DNA of 64,000 nucleotides from Puccinia triticina (GCF_026914185.1 NC_070562.1:5456001-5520000), one strand, 5' to 3'. Positions 36,449 through 48,001 are shown, counted from the first letter of the stretch. Translations and numbers: made by a program. Notes: generated from the letters alone by a model not told the origin.

Positions 36449-38507
36449 GGGGGTGGGGGTGGCGGGCCGAGGGGGGCACGAAGAAGGCCAGCGTGGTGTC
36501 CTGGGTCCACAGGTTGAGCAGCGCCCGGACCAGCTCCGTCTTCTGGCCGCTCTCGTCGCCTCCGGTGATGAGCTTGGAGTTGGAGCGCATGAGGATGTGG
36601 AACTGGTTGGTCTCGAGCACTGCGCTCATGAAGACGTGTCTCAGGGAGGAGGCGATGGCGGGGTAGAGCTCTTTGAGCTTGACGTTCCAGTTCGCCATGT
36701 CGTCCTCGTCCTCCGACGACCGATCCTCTGGGTGAGGGTGTGGGGAGGAGGGGGAGGGGGGCGAGGAGCGGGAGGAGGAGGAGGAGGAGGAGCGGGGCGG
36801 GATCTCGGGGTCGCTGGCCAGCTTGTGGCAGGCCTGGATGAAGGCGATCTGGAAGGGCACGAAGCTCGTCCGGGACAGACACTTCTCGAGCAGCGTGGTG
36901 TCGACGAAGTGGCGGTCGAGCTTGCAGAGCGCGGCGAGGGCCTCGGACATGAGCGGGATCTCGACGACGCCCTCGGAGTTGGTGAACGGCTTGGAGGGGT
37001 CGAGCAGGCGCGAGTTGAGGTCGCCGACGAGGTCCAAGGCCAGCAGCCGCAGGCCGGGGCCCTCGGCGGTCATCTTGGGCGAGAAGGTGGCCGCCTTGCA
37101 GAGGTCCACACAGCATGCCGTGGCCACGTCGGTCATCTTGACCGCCTTGAGATGTTTGCGCAGACTCTCGATGAACGCGGCCTTGCGGGCGGTGACTTGG
37201 GAGCGGTTGCGGTCGCCGACGGTGATCTTGAGGACGATGTCGGGGCAGACGGCGAGCAGCATGGCCATCATCGGCCAGGTGTATGTGCGCTTCTTGCCGT
37301 TCTCGGACAGGCCGTGGGCGACGTCGAAGAGCACGTCTGGGGCGCCCTCGAGCCGGCCGTTGGAGCGGACCAGGCTGGCATACTCGTTCGGATAGGTTTC
37401 GATCCAGTTCCAGATCGAGCGTCTGAGGGCGAGGGCGATGTCGGCCTGGGCGGCGCGCTTGAGGTGGACGAACTGGGCGGAGAGCTCGCGGACGATCGAG
37501 CTGAGCCGGTGGCGGTTGAGCGAGCAGAACTCGAGCAGCCGGGTCTCTGAGCGGTCCGGGAACTCTTCGGGGCCGGACCAGTAGGCGATCCGGTTCTTGA
37601 TCTTGCCGAGGACGATGGTCCAGTTGGATGCGGAGACGAAGAAGCAGATCTTGGAGACCTGGGTGAGGATGTCGCCCATGAGCGAGGGCACGATCGGCTT
37701 CTCGTCGGGCTCTCTTCCGCCGCCGCCGCCGCCACCACCGAATATTGAATTTTGTTGTTGCTGCTGCTGCTGCTGCTGTTGCTGTGGGTTTCCGAGGGTG
37801 GCTTTCCGGTGTGCTTCGTAGTTGGCGGATGGCTGGGAGGTGCTGCCGATGGGACCGAGTGCGGCGCCGGCGTCTTCGAAGCGCTGGTGTTCCTTGAGGA
37901 AGAAGCTGATGGTGGCGACGAGCTGTTTGGCGAGGTTGTCGTCGAGCTGGGGCGGGTCGACCCAGTCGGTGAGCAAGGGCTTGGGTGGCTGGTGGGGGTG
38001 GTGCTCGTGGTTGGGTGGCTGGTGGGTGGCCTGGAGTGCGACCTGCTCGCGGTGCCAGGCCCAGTGGTATGACATGCAGTAGCAGAGGATCTTGATGACG
38101 AAGAGCTGTGTGCGCAGATGGTCGACGAGGCCGGTCTGCTCGTCGGAGGTGAAGGGCTGTTCGCGGAAGGGTGTGAGTCAGAGCCAGTCGGCAGGTGTAG
38201 TTAGTTAGTTAGTGCAGCTCACGTGGGAGGGCGAGTCGAGTTCCTGGAGCAGCTTCTGGATGACGCAGGGCAGGCGCTGGCAGCACATCTCGAAGAGCGC
38301 GCTGCATGACTGGCGGATGAGCTCGTCGGTCTCGAGCGGGCTGAGGTGGGGGTCTGCCTGGTTGGACAGCTTGGCCATGATCTTGTTGACGAGGGCATCG
38401 ATGAGCTTGTCTTCGCTGGGCGTGCTGTTTGGGTTTGGGCTCGCTGTCGAGTGGATCGTTCCGGCTGGGGTGTGCAGGGAGGGGTGGTGGTGGTGGTGGT
38501 GGGCCAT
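28371..38507 (-). CDS. IRA1: Neurofibromin/Ira-type Ras GTPase-activating protein
   Basis: Negative regulator of Ras: stimulates GTP hydrolysis through an arginine finger. Multi-exon minus-strand gene, several thousand residues. Start at 38507 (MAHHHH), exon 1 to about 38222. A long exon (about 38160-36030) carries the N-terminal helical region with the family stretches WNWIETYPNEY and NPSKPF, and two CAG/CAA-coded poly-Gln tracts (about 37755-37785 and 36405-36435). The RasGAP domain lies at about 34200-32950: arginine finger in VFRGNSFTTRLL (near 33500) and the signature FLRFINPAIVSPE (near 33160). A CRAL-TRIO (Sec14-like) segment follows (MPTFVFLTSRLKAE, GPFALFLDCTGFTF, IWVYNANAIF; 32415-32085) and then a PH-like part (31.9-31.4 kb). 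The C-terminal helical region ends at 28371. Not all exon borders were fixed. Order RasGAP-Sec14-PH is diagnostic of neurofibromin/Ira. The symbol denotes homology only; orthology to yeast IRA1 versus IRA2 is not resolved. Confidence 0.92.
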
Positions 38508-39468
38508 CTTCGTCGTGGTTGCGGGTGGGATTCAGAAGAAAGCGACGCCCAAAGCAAAGACCCCCCCACACACAGCACTCTCCACTCTGCGAAAACCGAT
38601 ACGCACTCAGCTGGGAATGTTGCACAAAAATCACCCCCAGACAAGCACCCTGCCCCTTCTGATCCACCAGAGACCAACCCAGCTTCGCCACTGAAACCTT
38701 GGGAAATCAGGCCAGGAGTCTGGTTCCAGAAGCCCATGACGGCTACAAGAGGTCTAGCCGCGTAAGAAATCGACTCTGGATGGGCCTGATCTACTTGACC
38801 TTTCTCGAGCACAAAATTGCATCATCCAACTAAACCCATACAAATAATAGTGTGATATTGGTTAGATCAGTGTTTATATTTTTGGCCTGAAATTAGGAAG
38901 TGATCAGAGGGAGAATATCTTTCAACTTCAACACCTCATACCAAGTTGGTGACCAAACCTCGCTAGCTCCAGAGAGATATCAGAATAAGTCTCAGCTCAC
39001 ATAGTCACATTGTATGAGCATATTGGCCTCCTTTGGTGTTTGGACTGCTCTTCTGCATCTTTGACACCGGTAAGCCTGTACTAAGAGTCCAACTGAAAAA
39101 AGCTCTTTCCCAACTTGTCCAGCAAGAATTCTCATGTGATAAAACCTCATGGGCACAGGGTATTTAACTCAAAGATATTCGAGAATTATAATCCATCCCA
39201 AATCTCTGGGGTTTGAGTTGCATTCTGAAAAGTGTTGAAAGGAGAATGAGTATTTGCAAATCACTAAAAGATAGAAGCAATTCATTTCTGTGACCAATCT
39301 CAGCGGCGTTGAGTTCACGTTTATTTTGCAGCATGGCCAATAATCTAGCTAGCTCCCTCTAACTTAAGCTCACATGCCTTCTGTTTGGGCTTATTGTGTT
39401 GGGTGTTGGCTAGCGTAGCACAGGCCGCAGATAAAAGTTGTTAGTGTAGTCTTCCTGCAAGCTGCAAA
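38508..39468. other. Upstream region of the RasGAP gene, no other gene
   Basis: G+C falls sharply after about 38.75 kb. This stretch should contain the promoter of the RasGAP gene near 38.5-38.8 kb. The rest is A+T-rich with no frame or repeat that I can name. Confidence 0.4.
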
Positions 39469-40096
39469 CAACGGTGAAACGGTACGGTACATGTATTAGT
39501 CCAATACACTGTATTGATATTGGATCAACTCACCAAACCAATACAATCCATGGTATTGTATTGCCAATACAATACAAGTGTATTGCTGGGAGGGTGTAAG
39601 GGGTGAGAATCCCCTTCACTGGGCGGGGCAGATGAACCAGAGAGGAGAGCTCAAAGGGCACTGAAGCTGAGTTACCAAAGCGGGGAGTTTGGATTGCACT
39701 GGTTCAGAGAGACTGCTAGTCAGTTCTCTCACTAAGGATGAGAAGGGAAGAAGCAACAAGAAGGAAGGAGAAAAGGGCTTACCTGGTTCAGTGAGACTGC
39801 TAGTCAGTTCTCTGCTGAACCAGGGAAGAAGGGAGGCCAGGCTATATCTGAGTGTGTGACATCTGGGAGTCACTTGTGACTCCTTGCAAACCCCAAGGGA
39901 GGAGGGGGGTTTACAGAGAGGCCATTGGATTGAGCGCCAATTGCCCAGAAAAGGTGTTGTTTTTTTAGGTACAATACCACCGCATTGTATCTTTTTTTCA
40001 ATACAATACATGGTATTGAATTCTGATGTATCAAGAAAACAATACTATACGTAGTATTAGCCAATACCATTCCCATATTGTATTGTTTCACCATTG
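39469..40096. mobile_element. Inverted-repeat element A, filled with CAATAC/GTATTG motif
   Basis: Ends CAACGGTGAAAC and GTTTCACCATTG; inverted similarity continues over about 100 bp. The target duplication is CTGCAAA (39462-39468 and 40097-40103), 8 bp if the next C is counted. Both arms are packed with CAATACAATAC and GTATTGTATTG in both orientations. Inside, the ~31-bp phrase CTGGTTCAG.GAGACTGCTAG..CAGTTCTCT occurs twice. No transposase is present. TSD length suggests hAT-like mobilisation. Confidence 0.7.
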
Positions 40097-40379
40097 CTGC
40101 AAACCATCTTTATGCATATTTATTGGATCAGGCCTTGCTGGTCTAGCTTCCACTAGGTCTGGGTCAGCTTAACCAGGCCGTAGCCTTCAAGCTTCACCAG
40201 CACTCGGACCAGCTTTTGCCCCCTCCCAGTGAGCCCTAGATCATCATTGTCCACATCTGTTTCTCTTTGTTAAGCTTTGTCCAACACCTTTTGGGAGCAA
40301 TCAAGACATTCATTTGCTGTTTGGCTAACAATCGGTATTATTGGGGCATGGAGGAGATCAAGGAGGGACGGACATAATC

Positions 40380-40735
40380 TAGGCCAGTTGCAGCTTCCTT
40401 CCCAGCGCCTTGCCTGTTGAGATGGGCTTTGACCAGCTCACCGGGAAGAACACCCTTGGCGAGCTGGTGTAAAAATTCAGCTCACCAGGAGGTTTGTATT
40501 CCTCTCGTCGAGCTGGACTTTGACCAGCTTGCCAAGAGACATACCCCTTGGCGAGATGTATTTCTCGCCGAGAGCTGTAGATTTTTCTTGGCGAGCTGGT
40601 CAAAGTCCAGCTCGCCGGGAGGGATGCATTCCTCTCAGCAAGCTGGTACAAATCTATCTTGCCAAGAGGTTTGGATTTCTCTAGGCGAGATGGTCAAAGT
40701 CCAACTCGCCGGGTGCGATGTATTAGGCACGGGCT
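40380..40735. repeat. GGCGAGCTGG/CCAGCTCGCC hairpin repeat
   Basis: About eight variants of a palindromic unit GGCGAGCTGGTCAAAGTCCAGCTCGCC, alternating orientation and separated by 20-30 bp such as GGGAGGGATGCATTCCTCT. No gene. Directly followed by the 730-bp dispersed repeat copy 2. Confidence 0.6.
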
Positions 40736-40766
40736 CCAGCCCCTGCCGCATCAGGAGGCACTTGAG

Positions 40767-41495
40767 CAGTGTGGTGATTTATATGGGCATGCGTGGTAGA
40801 ATGTCCACTCGGAGATAGCGCAGGCGGGAATGCACAGAGCGGCTCAGGCAGAGTGCATGCCAGTGACATAAGCACTGAGGATGATGTCAGAAAGTGCACT
40901 AAGAAAGCTTACGGAAAGTTGAGCGCGGATGGAATGCACGGATTTTGGATTGGGTGTTTGGACCAGAGTGGAAAGACAGGACTGGACTGTGGCGGACTAC
41001 ACACGTGGACTGGTAGCAGCGGTGCGTCAGCAGGTGAGCAACGGCATCCAAAGCGGGTTCCACTAAAGGGTGCAACTGGGGCGGAGGCGGTGGTGAGAGA
41101 CTGACTGACGGGGGCTAGACAGAGGACGGTGGTAGTTCAAGCGTTGGAGTCTGGGAGAATGACGTGCAGAAAGCAGGCGGAGCTGATGGACTAGTGCGGG
41201 AAAGTGTTGGATCTGCGGGATCAGGTGGGAACAGCAATGCACGCGGAGGGAAGCATGGGGGTGAAGGCTCACGGTTTCTCTTCTCTTTTCTTTTCCTATC
41301 ATCCTATCATCTTAGGGACTACTCATTATTGGTATTACACTTAAAAATGTACTAGAGTATTAGGAGAGTTTTACGTAACCTTATCTCTACTTACAGGATT
41401 ACTTGCGGAGTGCGGATCTTTATTCACTTGCGGATTATTACACTTTAGATCAGGCTCAGAGAGGAGAGCTGAAGGCTAGCAGATAGTAGCAGTGC
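40767..41495 (+). repeat. About 730-bp dispersed repeat, copy 2 (possible solo LTR)
   Basis: Partner of 22563-23300. Shared blocks in the same order: GTGTGGTGATTTATATGGGC at the start, GCGGGAATGCAC, GACTGGTAGCAGC, GTGAGAGACTGACTG, CACGGTTTCTCTTCT, ACTAGAGTATTAGGAGAG and ATTACACTTTAGATCAGGCT. The two copies differ by scattered changes and small gaps. See copy 1 for interpretation. Confidence 0.55.
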
Positions 41496-41589
41496 GGAGC
41501 CAAGACACCAATAATCACACAGCCAGGACACATATATTCTTGCAGAGGGCAGTTAGCGGACATTTCTACCAACAAGCCAGCCTTTATTC

Positions 41590-41728
41590 TCACAGCGGGT
41601 ACCTCAAGCAGTACCCGGGTACCCCCCCCACTTTTCATGAAAAAACAGGCACCCAGCACCACACCCGGCACCGCCCGTACCCGCCAGGTGGCTCTGGGTA
41701 CCTAGCAACGGGTCCAAACTATTCTCTA
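41590..41728. repeat. GGTACC-rich hAT-related repeat, copy 4
   Basis: CGGGTACC, GTACCCGGGTACC and CCGTACCCGCCAGGTGG, then CTGGGTACC, ending TTCTCTA, the reverse complement of a TAGAGAA end. Resembles the termini of the hAT-like element at 50633-53896. The left boundary is unclear. Confidence 0.45.
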
Positions 41729-42179
41729 GGTGATATGTACTTCGGGGAGGCCTGAGCTGGGCAGGAAGAAATGCTGAATGAGTGGTGGCAGTAGTCTACG
41801 TTGGGTATTTACATTACATTTTGTTATCCACACTATTTGTGTAACATAACTAACTGCGTTGTTCACCGCAACCCGTTATGTTACAAGTAACAGGCCATTT
41901 AAGTGGCATATGGTTAGCCTAACAGGTCTTTTTCCGGCGCTGTTACGCTGTGTTATCACTTGGATAACACAATATTAGGTGGCTTTTTGTAATACTGTTT
42001 TTTTCTTTTTTTGATTTTGGCATTTGTAGAGGAAAAAACCTTGATGTTTTTTTTCTGGAATTCTTAGAGGGGAAACCCTTGATTTTTCTTTTGTGATTTT
42101 TGGAGATTTGTAGGGGAAACCCTTGAATTTTTGTTTTGTGATTCCAAGGCATGTTCAAATTAAAACTCTAGCTCAGGTT

Positions 42180-44320
42180 GGAATCATAAAATACATTTTA
42201 TGAGGTGCGTTTAACGTTTGGGAGATATGCAAGTTAATCTCCCACCTCCTTGCTCTGTGCACATCTCAGGGCCAGTAAACAATCCACATAAATATGTACA
42301 GGTATTGGGTAATAGCAACCAGATGATTAAGGTTTTGGGTTGCAGAGACAGATTCACATGCAGATTGGCTCAATTTTCACTGTTTCATGAGGCTTTTCAA
42401 TAATCACTTGTATCAAAAGAGGTACATGGTCATATGTAAAATCATTGGCCAAAATTTAATTCAAATGATGTAAAAAATTAAAAGAGATACAAAACAAGAA
42501 GGCAAAGGCAAAGGCAAAGGCTGGTCAATCAAAAGAATTTCAGCTGGCAAACTCTGAAAATACAAGAAAACCACACCACTTTCCACATAAAAGATGTTCC
42601 TGCTCAAAAAACTCCTACTCGGATTTACTATCCTCAACAGAACAGTTGGACTCTGCAAGCCCAGCATGGAAGGAAAAGTCTTCCTGGATCGTACCCCCAC
42701 TGGAAAACTGATCACCAATAACAGTATGTCACTTCAACTGCTCCCATTCAAATAGTTCACTTCTTCAAACTGCCATAAACCAGCAGGCACACACTTTGAA
42801 GCCCCATTCTATGTAGCTTAGTCCTCTCACCAAGACCTTGTCCAGCGGGGTTTTGCACTCTGATCGGAGGAAGACTGACATGCCCAAGCAATTGACCCCG
42901 ATTACACGAGCACATCTGATACCCGGAGTCTATCTGCTAACAAGTGGTGGTCATCACTTACATTTTACAGGTTCTCTAAGATGTGGCTCCATTCATGAAG
43001 GTGTGATTCATTCAGCCTTAAATTTTGCCTACTAGATTAGAGAACTGATCAACACTATAAACTAAGGCATCCTGAAGAAACTATACGACCCTTGCTGTGA
43101 GTGGCTCTGCGCCCCTCAAAATGGCATTGGTGCATGTTCTGATCCTCCTTCTTCTGTTCCAAGCCTCCCATGAAAAACTGATCACAGGTCCCAGGAAGAC
43201 AGTCAGCCATCCCACATTTTGGCAAGACTACTACACCACCGCTGGGTGCTTTGACGAGTACCAGAAAGTCCTGTGGTTTGGAGTCGTCCAAAAGGCGCTG
43301 TCCTCCAGCACTACTGAATCCAGCCAAAGCTCTCATCACAACAGATTCAACTCCTTGCTGGCAATCTCAAACGATTCCCAGCGGAAAGAGATCTGGAAGT
43401 TTGTGGGGAAACATCACCTCACCCTCCAAGCCCTCCCATCTGGACCTGGGTCAGAGGGCGCAACTGTCTCAGCTGCAGCTCCAAATCTACAGGGTAAGCT
43501 GCTCCATCTCTCCTGCTTCTGATAAATCTGCTGACAATCATTCCAAAAAAAAATAATGCCAAATTAAAAGGCACACACAAAGAAAACTGCTTTGTGAACT
43601 TGATTCTGATGTCCAAAGCTGACTGGAGGAAGACCAAGGAGTTCGTGGTCAGTCTGGAGTATCCCGAGCTCTGCAAGCTGCAGAAGATCGCCCTGCAGTG
43701 GCGAGAAGTCAAGCAGAACGTCACCACGGGGGCGCTGAGGAAGCTGTTTGGGGACATGAACGCCCTCCTGGCCGGGTTCGACGACGGCAAGAAGGCGCAG
43801 TTCTGGGCTGCCGAGGGCGAAAAAAAAGCACCCAAGATCTCCTTCGGGACGGCCGAGAAGGCCGCCCTCTTGGGCCCTTATCTGCGCGGCCGCGCGCCGG
43901 AGGCCCAGGAAGAGGCCAGGAGGACGATGGAGAGGGTGTTTCCGGACGCCTTTAGCCATCGCCCCCTCTGGACCGAAGAGTTCTACAGGAACGCCGTCGC
44001 CTTGATCGCTGTCTCTGCACCGGAGGAAGAGGAGTTCGTGTGGACGTGCATCAAGGTCCTTGTCAAGGCCCATGTCCATCAACAGAAACTCACAACCATC
44101 CTCTCCAATCTGGTTTACAAGATCATCAAATAGCCGGATCTCTGGAAGGCCCCTGTCTCCACATCCACCCTTCCGATCAGATGGAACCTTTTTTTTTTTT
44201 CTTCCTCTTGGTGATATTTTCCATATCCAGGTCTTTCTCATCCCCTTCCTGGAATAATCTTTCCTCATTTACTGGCCTTGGAATCCAGACCTCCTGAGCG
44301 CGATTATTCAGGAAAACACA
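42180..44320 (+). repeat. Segmental duplication, unit 1
   Basis: Matches 45430-47820 in the same orientation. Upstream non-coding identity is obvious (TTTTATGAGGTGC, GGGAG..ATGCAAG, ATCTCCCAC.TCCTTG, CATCTCAGGG, TTTCACTGTTTCAT.AGGCT, CAATAATCACTTGT.TCAAAAGAGGTA). The genes inside are related and the 3' flanks share GATCAGATGGAAC followed by a T run and CTCCTGAG. Confidence 0.75.
43121..44133 (+). CDS. Putative secreted protein, G+C-rich paralogue
   Basis: Unrecognised family. Two exons, 43121-43493 and 43571-44133; the 77-nt GT-AG intron is phase 1 and joins to 311 residues. The start was chosen for its signal peptide MALVHVLILLLLFQASHEK; an in-frame ATG at 43097 would weaken it. Motifs shared with the paralogue at 46531: HP.FW.DY, W/FFGVV.KALSS, NRFNSLLAI.NDSQ, KISFG..EK, FPDAFSHRPLWTEEF and a C-terminal helix W.CIK.LV.A..HQQKL. 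Third codon positions in exon 2 are nearly all G or C, unlike the A+T-rich DNA around it and unlike the paralogue. No transmembrane segment after the signal. Candidate effector by context only. Confidence 0.7.
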
Positions 44321-45430
44321 CTGCATATCTAGCAGGGCAGCATGGGTTAGAGTAAGACTGCATGAACACAACCAATGAACAGCCACTTCAAAGAAAGAAC
44401 TGGCGCAAGTGCTTGAAGTTGATATGCAGGGTTCTCCAGCCAATCTGCCATTGTAGCCCCAATTGTAATCACATAATTGCATTTGAGACATAGGCACTGG
44501 TAATTCAAGCTTGGTTGACTTGCCCCTTTGGTTGATTAAGCCCTTTGAGGAAGGCTGGAGGAACACCACAAGTCTCCCTCATGTTCCCACATGTCAACTG
44601 CTGACAGACCCAGTTATTTGTGCAGAGTGCTGTTTGCAAAGAACAGAGAAATAAGAACAAAAGAGGTGCTGTGAAGTTTACCAAGCCACTGGAACACACC
44701 TTCCTGGGGCACAGCAAGATTGGACAGGAGGATTCAACTGCAGCCTGGAAATCTGCATGGCAAAGACAATGTCCTCTTGGTCACTAAAACTGCATATTCC
44801 CGGCCGGGAGGAAGGCTCTAGGCTAGCAGGGCTGGTGCAGGCTTGAAAGACAACAGTGCTTCCCAGATCTGAGTTGCAGTTTTGATGGCTGGGAGGGCAC
44901 CTTCCTGGCCATCAAGACTGTTTGTATCCAGGGAATGGTCCCAAGATCCTCACCTGACCTGTCAAAATCCACTTTGGTTGAGCCAAAGTAAGCATCTTGA
45001 ACAGGGGGAGTTGGATGTCCTTTTCTCCCAAAGGGACTCCCATCAGCTGCAATGTTGATACAGCTTTGCTGCAAAAAGCTCAATGCAGCACTGAATGCAG
45101 CAGGTGATGAATGATCTGCGCTTCTCTTCAGCGTGGAGTAAAGCCACAAATGCTTCACTTTTTTTTCAGCTCTAGACCCAGTTGGCATGAGGGATGTGGT
45201 TGTGTTTCTCCCATTTTAGATGAAAAAATGTGCACAGTTACTTTGCAGTGAAGGTTTCCAAAGAAAGGCTTGAATAAGGTTTGCTTAACACTAAAATCTT
45301 TCCTTAAGCTCTTGCCCGTCAGCTGGAGGTATTTGAATGAGTGTCTCTTGCAGCATAATGGTTTGCAATTTTATGCAATTGAATGATTGGAGGAATATGG
45401 AGAACATATGCGTGTGCAAGTTGAAACTCA
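44134..45430. other. Spacer between the duplicated units, no supported gene
   Basis: Only short minus-strand frames of up to 130 residues without start context or family motifs. The first ~190 bp belong to the duplicated 3' flank. The rest shows no repeat I can name. Confidence 0.45.
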
Positions 45431-45702
45431 ATCTGGTGTTGGAATAATACAATAAATTTTATGAGGTGCTTTTTGGGAGCTACGCAAGATACATAATCTC
45501 CCACATCCTTGATCTTTGCACGTCTCAGGGTCATGAATATGTAAAGGTATTGGCTGATAGCAAACAGAAGATTATAGTTTTGGTTTGCAGGGGTGGATTC
45601 ACATGCATATTAGTTCAAGTTTCACTGTTTCATCAGGCTATGCAATAATCACTTGTCTCAAAAGAGGTAACATCATTGGCCAAAACTTGATTTATAAAGA
45701 TA

Positions 45703-45900
45703 GGGTGTTCAAATTTGACTGGCATAAAATCATAACACCATAAAATCATAAAATTCTAAGCTGAAAAAAATATGTTGCACCCAAGCACTCAAATTAGAGC
45801 AACATTTCTAGAATGGTACATATGAAATCATCACTTGAAAGTTTTATAATTTTATGATTTTATGCATTGAAAATTTTATGATTTCAACTTTGAACACCCT
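45703..45900. mobile_element. Short inverted-repeat element with CATAAAATCATAAAA motif
   Basis: Ends AGGGTGTTCAAA and TTTGAACACCCT. The interior is packed with CATAAAATCATAAAA and TTTTATGATTTTATG in opposite orientations. It is absent from the matching site of duplication unit 1 (near 42470), where the flanks GGCCAAAA and GTAAAAAATTAAAAGAGATAC are close together. The target duplication is not clear. Non-coding. Confidence 0.7.
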
Positions 45901-46530
45901 CTCTGTAAAAAATTAAAAGAGATACACAACATCCAACCTGGTGGCATGCTAAAAAGAAGTACCTACTGTTTTTCCAGCCAAGAATTTTGATTATAAAGGC
46001 CCTGTAGTTTGAACAATCTGAACAGGCCCATTCTCCTCATCATCTGCATTGATTGAAAAAAATCTAGTTAACATATCCTTCCCACAGCCAGGTTATTTAC
46101 AACAATTTTGGTTGGCTTGCAGCTGTTGCATTGCTATAGTTCTCCAACACACCCAGCCTCAAGCCCAAGATATCTGTTCAAGAGAAGCCCCACTGCTGAA
46201 ATAACTGAAATTTGCAATGAGCACCAACAATTTTAAAGGATCCAACCTAGTTTAGATGGTATGACATTCTATTTATATGGTCTTTATGTTGAATGGCAAA
46301 AATTTGATTTCTTGATTTTTCACACTGAATTGATGCCACAAGAAGAAAATTTGGGATATTTATCAATTAAAAAATGCAAAAAAGCAGAATGTATGTCACT
46401 TTATTCATTTTGTGACTTTGTAAACCAAAAGAAGTGATTCCTGATTCATCAACTCCAACACCCATGGGCTCAGTTGGTTTCAAGGACTTTTATGATCCTT
46501 CTTGTGAGTGAATCTGTGTGCCTAAGATAC

Positions 46531-47551
46531 ATGAAGCATGGTCTGATTATCTTGTTTACAGATTCTCACAAAAATTTGATGAAAGTAACATCCCAAGAAA
46601 GTATCAAACATCCCAACTTTTGGGAAGACTACTTTGATCTATCCCAATTCTATGATGAACATCAAAAAATGTTGTTTTTTGGTGTTGTTAAAAAGGCACT
46701 TTCCTCCATTGAAGAAACACCTGAAGATTCTCAAAACAGATTCAATTCCATGCTGGCAATTTTAAATGATTCCCAAAAGCAACAAATGTGGCAATTTGTG
46801 GAGAAGCACAGGCAAACTCTCAAATCATTACCATCTCAGCCTGAGGACAAGGAAATTATCATGGATGAAGAAGATTCAAGTCAACTCCTGCACAGTAAGT
46901 TATTTCAAACCCATTTGATTCTATTCTTCTGATAATGCAACCAAAAATTCATCTGCTGACAGGTTTGTTTGAATACTACAAAATTATACAAACAAATGGA
47001 AAGATAAAATGAAAAGGAGCTGGATTTTGAAATTAGTTTGTATCTTGAATTCTGATTGGAGGAAGGAGAGAAAATGGATTCTGGGCCTGAATTATTCTGA
47101 ATTGAAATTACTTATGAATATTATAGCACCATGGAATAGCATTGAAACAGTAGAACAAAACCACCATGAATTGATTGCTTTGCTGGCACTTTTGAATGAT
47201 TTTAAAAAGGAGCAATTTTGGTATTTTGGAGCACTTAGAAAAGACACAAAGATATCATTTGGAGTGAAGGAAAAGGAAGTTTACTTGAAAAATTATCTGA
47301 ATGAATTGCCTGATCTAAATGAGAAGGGAGAGTTCATATCAACCATGGATAAACTTTTTCCACAATCCTTCAATCATCAGCCACTTTTAAGTAAAGAATT
47401 CATTAAAAATGTCCTTGCCTTGCTCTCAGTTTCAAGCAGTGAAGAAGAGAAAAGAATCTGGAAATGCATCAAAATTTTGATTGAGGCCCAGTACCATCAA
47501 CAAAAATTTACAACAAAACTTTCCAAACTTTTTCACAAGTTAAATCAATGA
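46531..47551 (+). CDS. Putative secreted protein paralogue, A+T-rich
   Basis: Paralogue of the gene at 43121. Exons 46531-46894 and 47004-47551; the 109-nt intron is again phase 1. The product is 303 residues. Shared motifs: HPNFWEDYF, MLFFGVVKKALSS, NRFNSMLAILNDSQ, KISFGVKEKE, FPQSFNHQPLLSKEF and IWKCIKILIEAQYHQQKF. The start was chosen by alignment; the signal region (MKHGLIILFTDSHK) is shorter than in the paralogue by about six residues and may not work. An upstream in-frame ATG at 46474 adds MVSRTFMILLVSES and could supply a different hydrophobic leader. Codon use is A/T-ending, opposite to the paralogue. Confidence 0.65.
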
Positions 47552-48001
47552 ATCAGGTTTGTGATTTCTAACTGGAACTTCTTTTTACTAGAGTGATGAT
47601 TTCATCTTCCATTAATCTCTGTTACTTACATGGAATTCACTTTTCATCACTTTTTCCATTGATCAGATGGAACTTCTCTTTTTTATTTGTCTCATTTACA
47701 ATTTTTGTGGATTTCCTTCCCTAGAATTGATATCTGCTTCTTTCTGTCTCTTTTGTTTTCCCACTGCGTTTTAGAATTTAAATCTCCTGAGACAATTTGT
47801 TCAGAAAGGGTAACACAAAGATCATATCCCATTTTCTTAAATCCACAGAATCCTAGACCCCTAGATCTAAGTTTTGGAGTGTTTATTTCTCTGAAAATGT
47901 GACAAAAAATTCACATTCATCTCACATCAGACGCTTGTCATACACCAGCACTAAAGATAAGCAGGAATAGATAGATGGATCTACAATATGGCCGCAAGTG
48001 G

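Larger units (their letters stand above)
45430..47820 (+). repeat. Segmental duplication, unit 2
   Basis: Partner of 42180-44320, with the same order of upstream motifs, two-exon gene and 3' flank. It is longer because a 198-bp inverted-repeat element sits at 45703-45900; unit 1 shows the corresponding uninterrupted sequence near 42470. Confidence 0.75.

Noticed and set aside
35340..37550. 736-codon plus-strand frame
   Set aside because: It is the exact antisense of the neurofibromin-type coding exons, which have strong family motifs. High G+C suppresses stops on the other strand; composition is Arg/Gly/Glu-rich with no domain.
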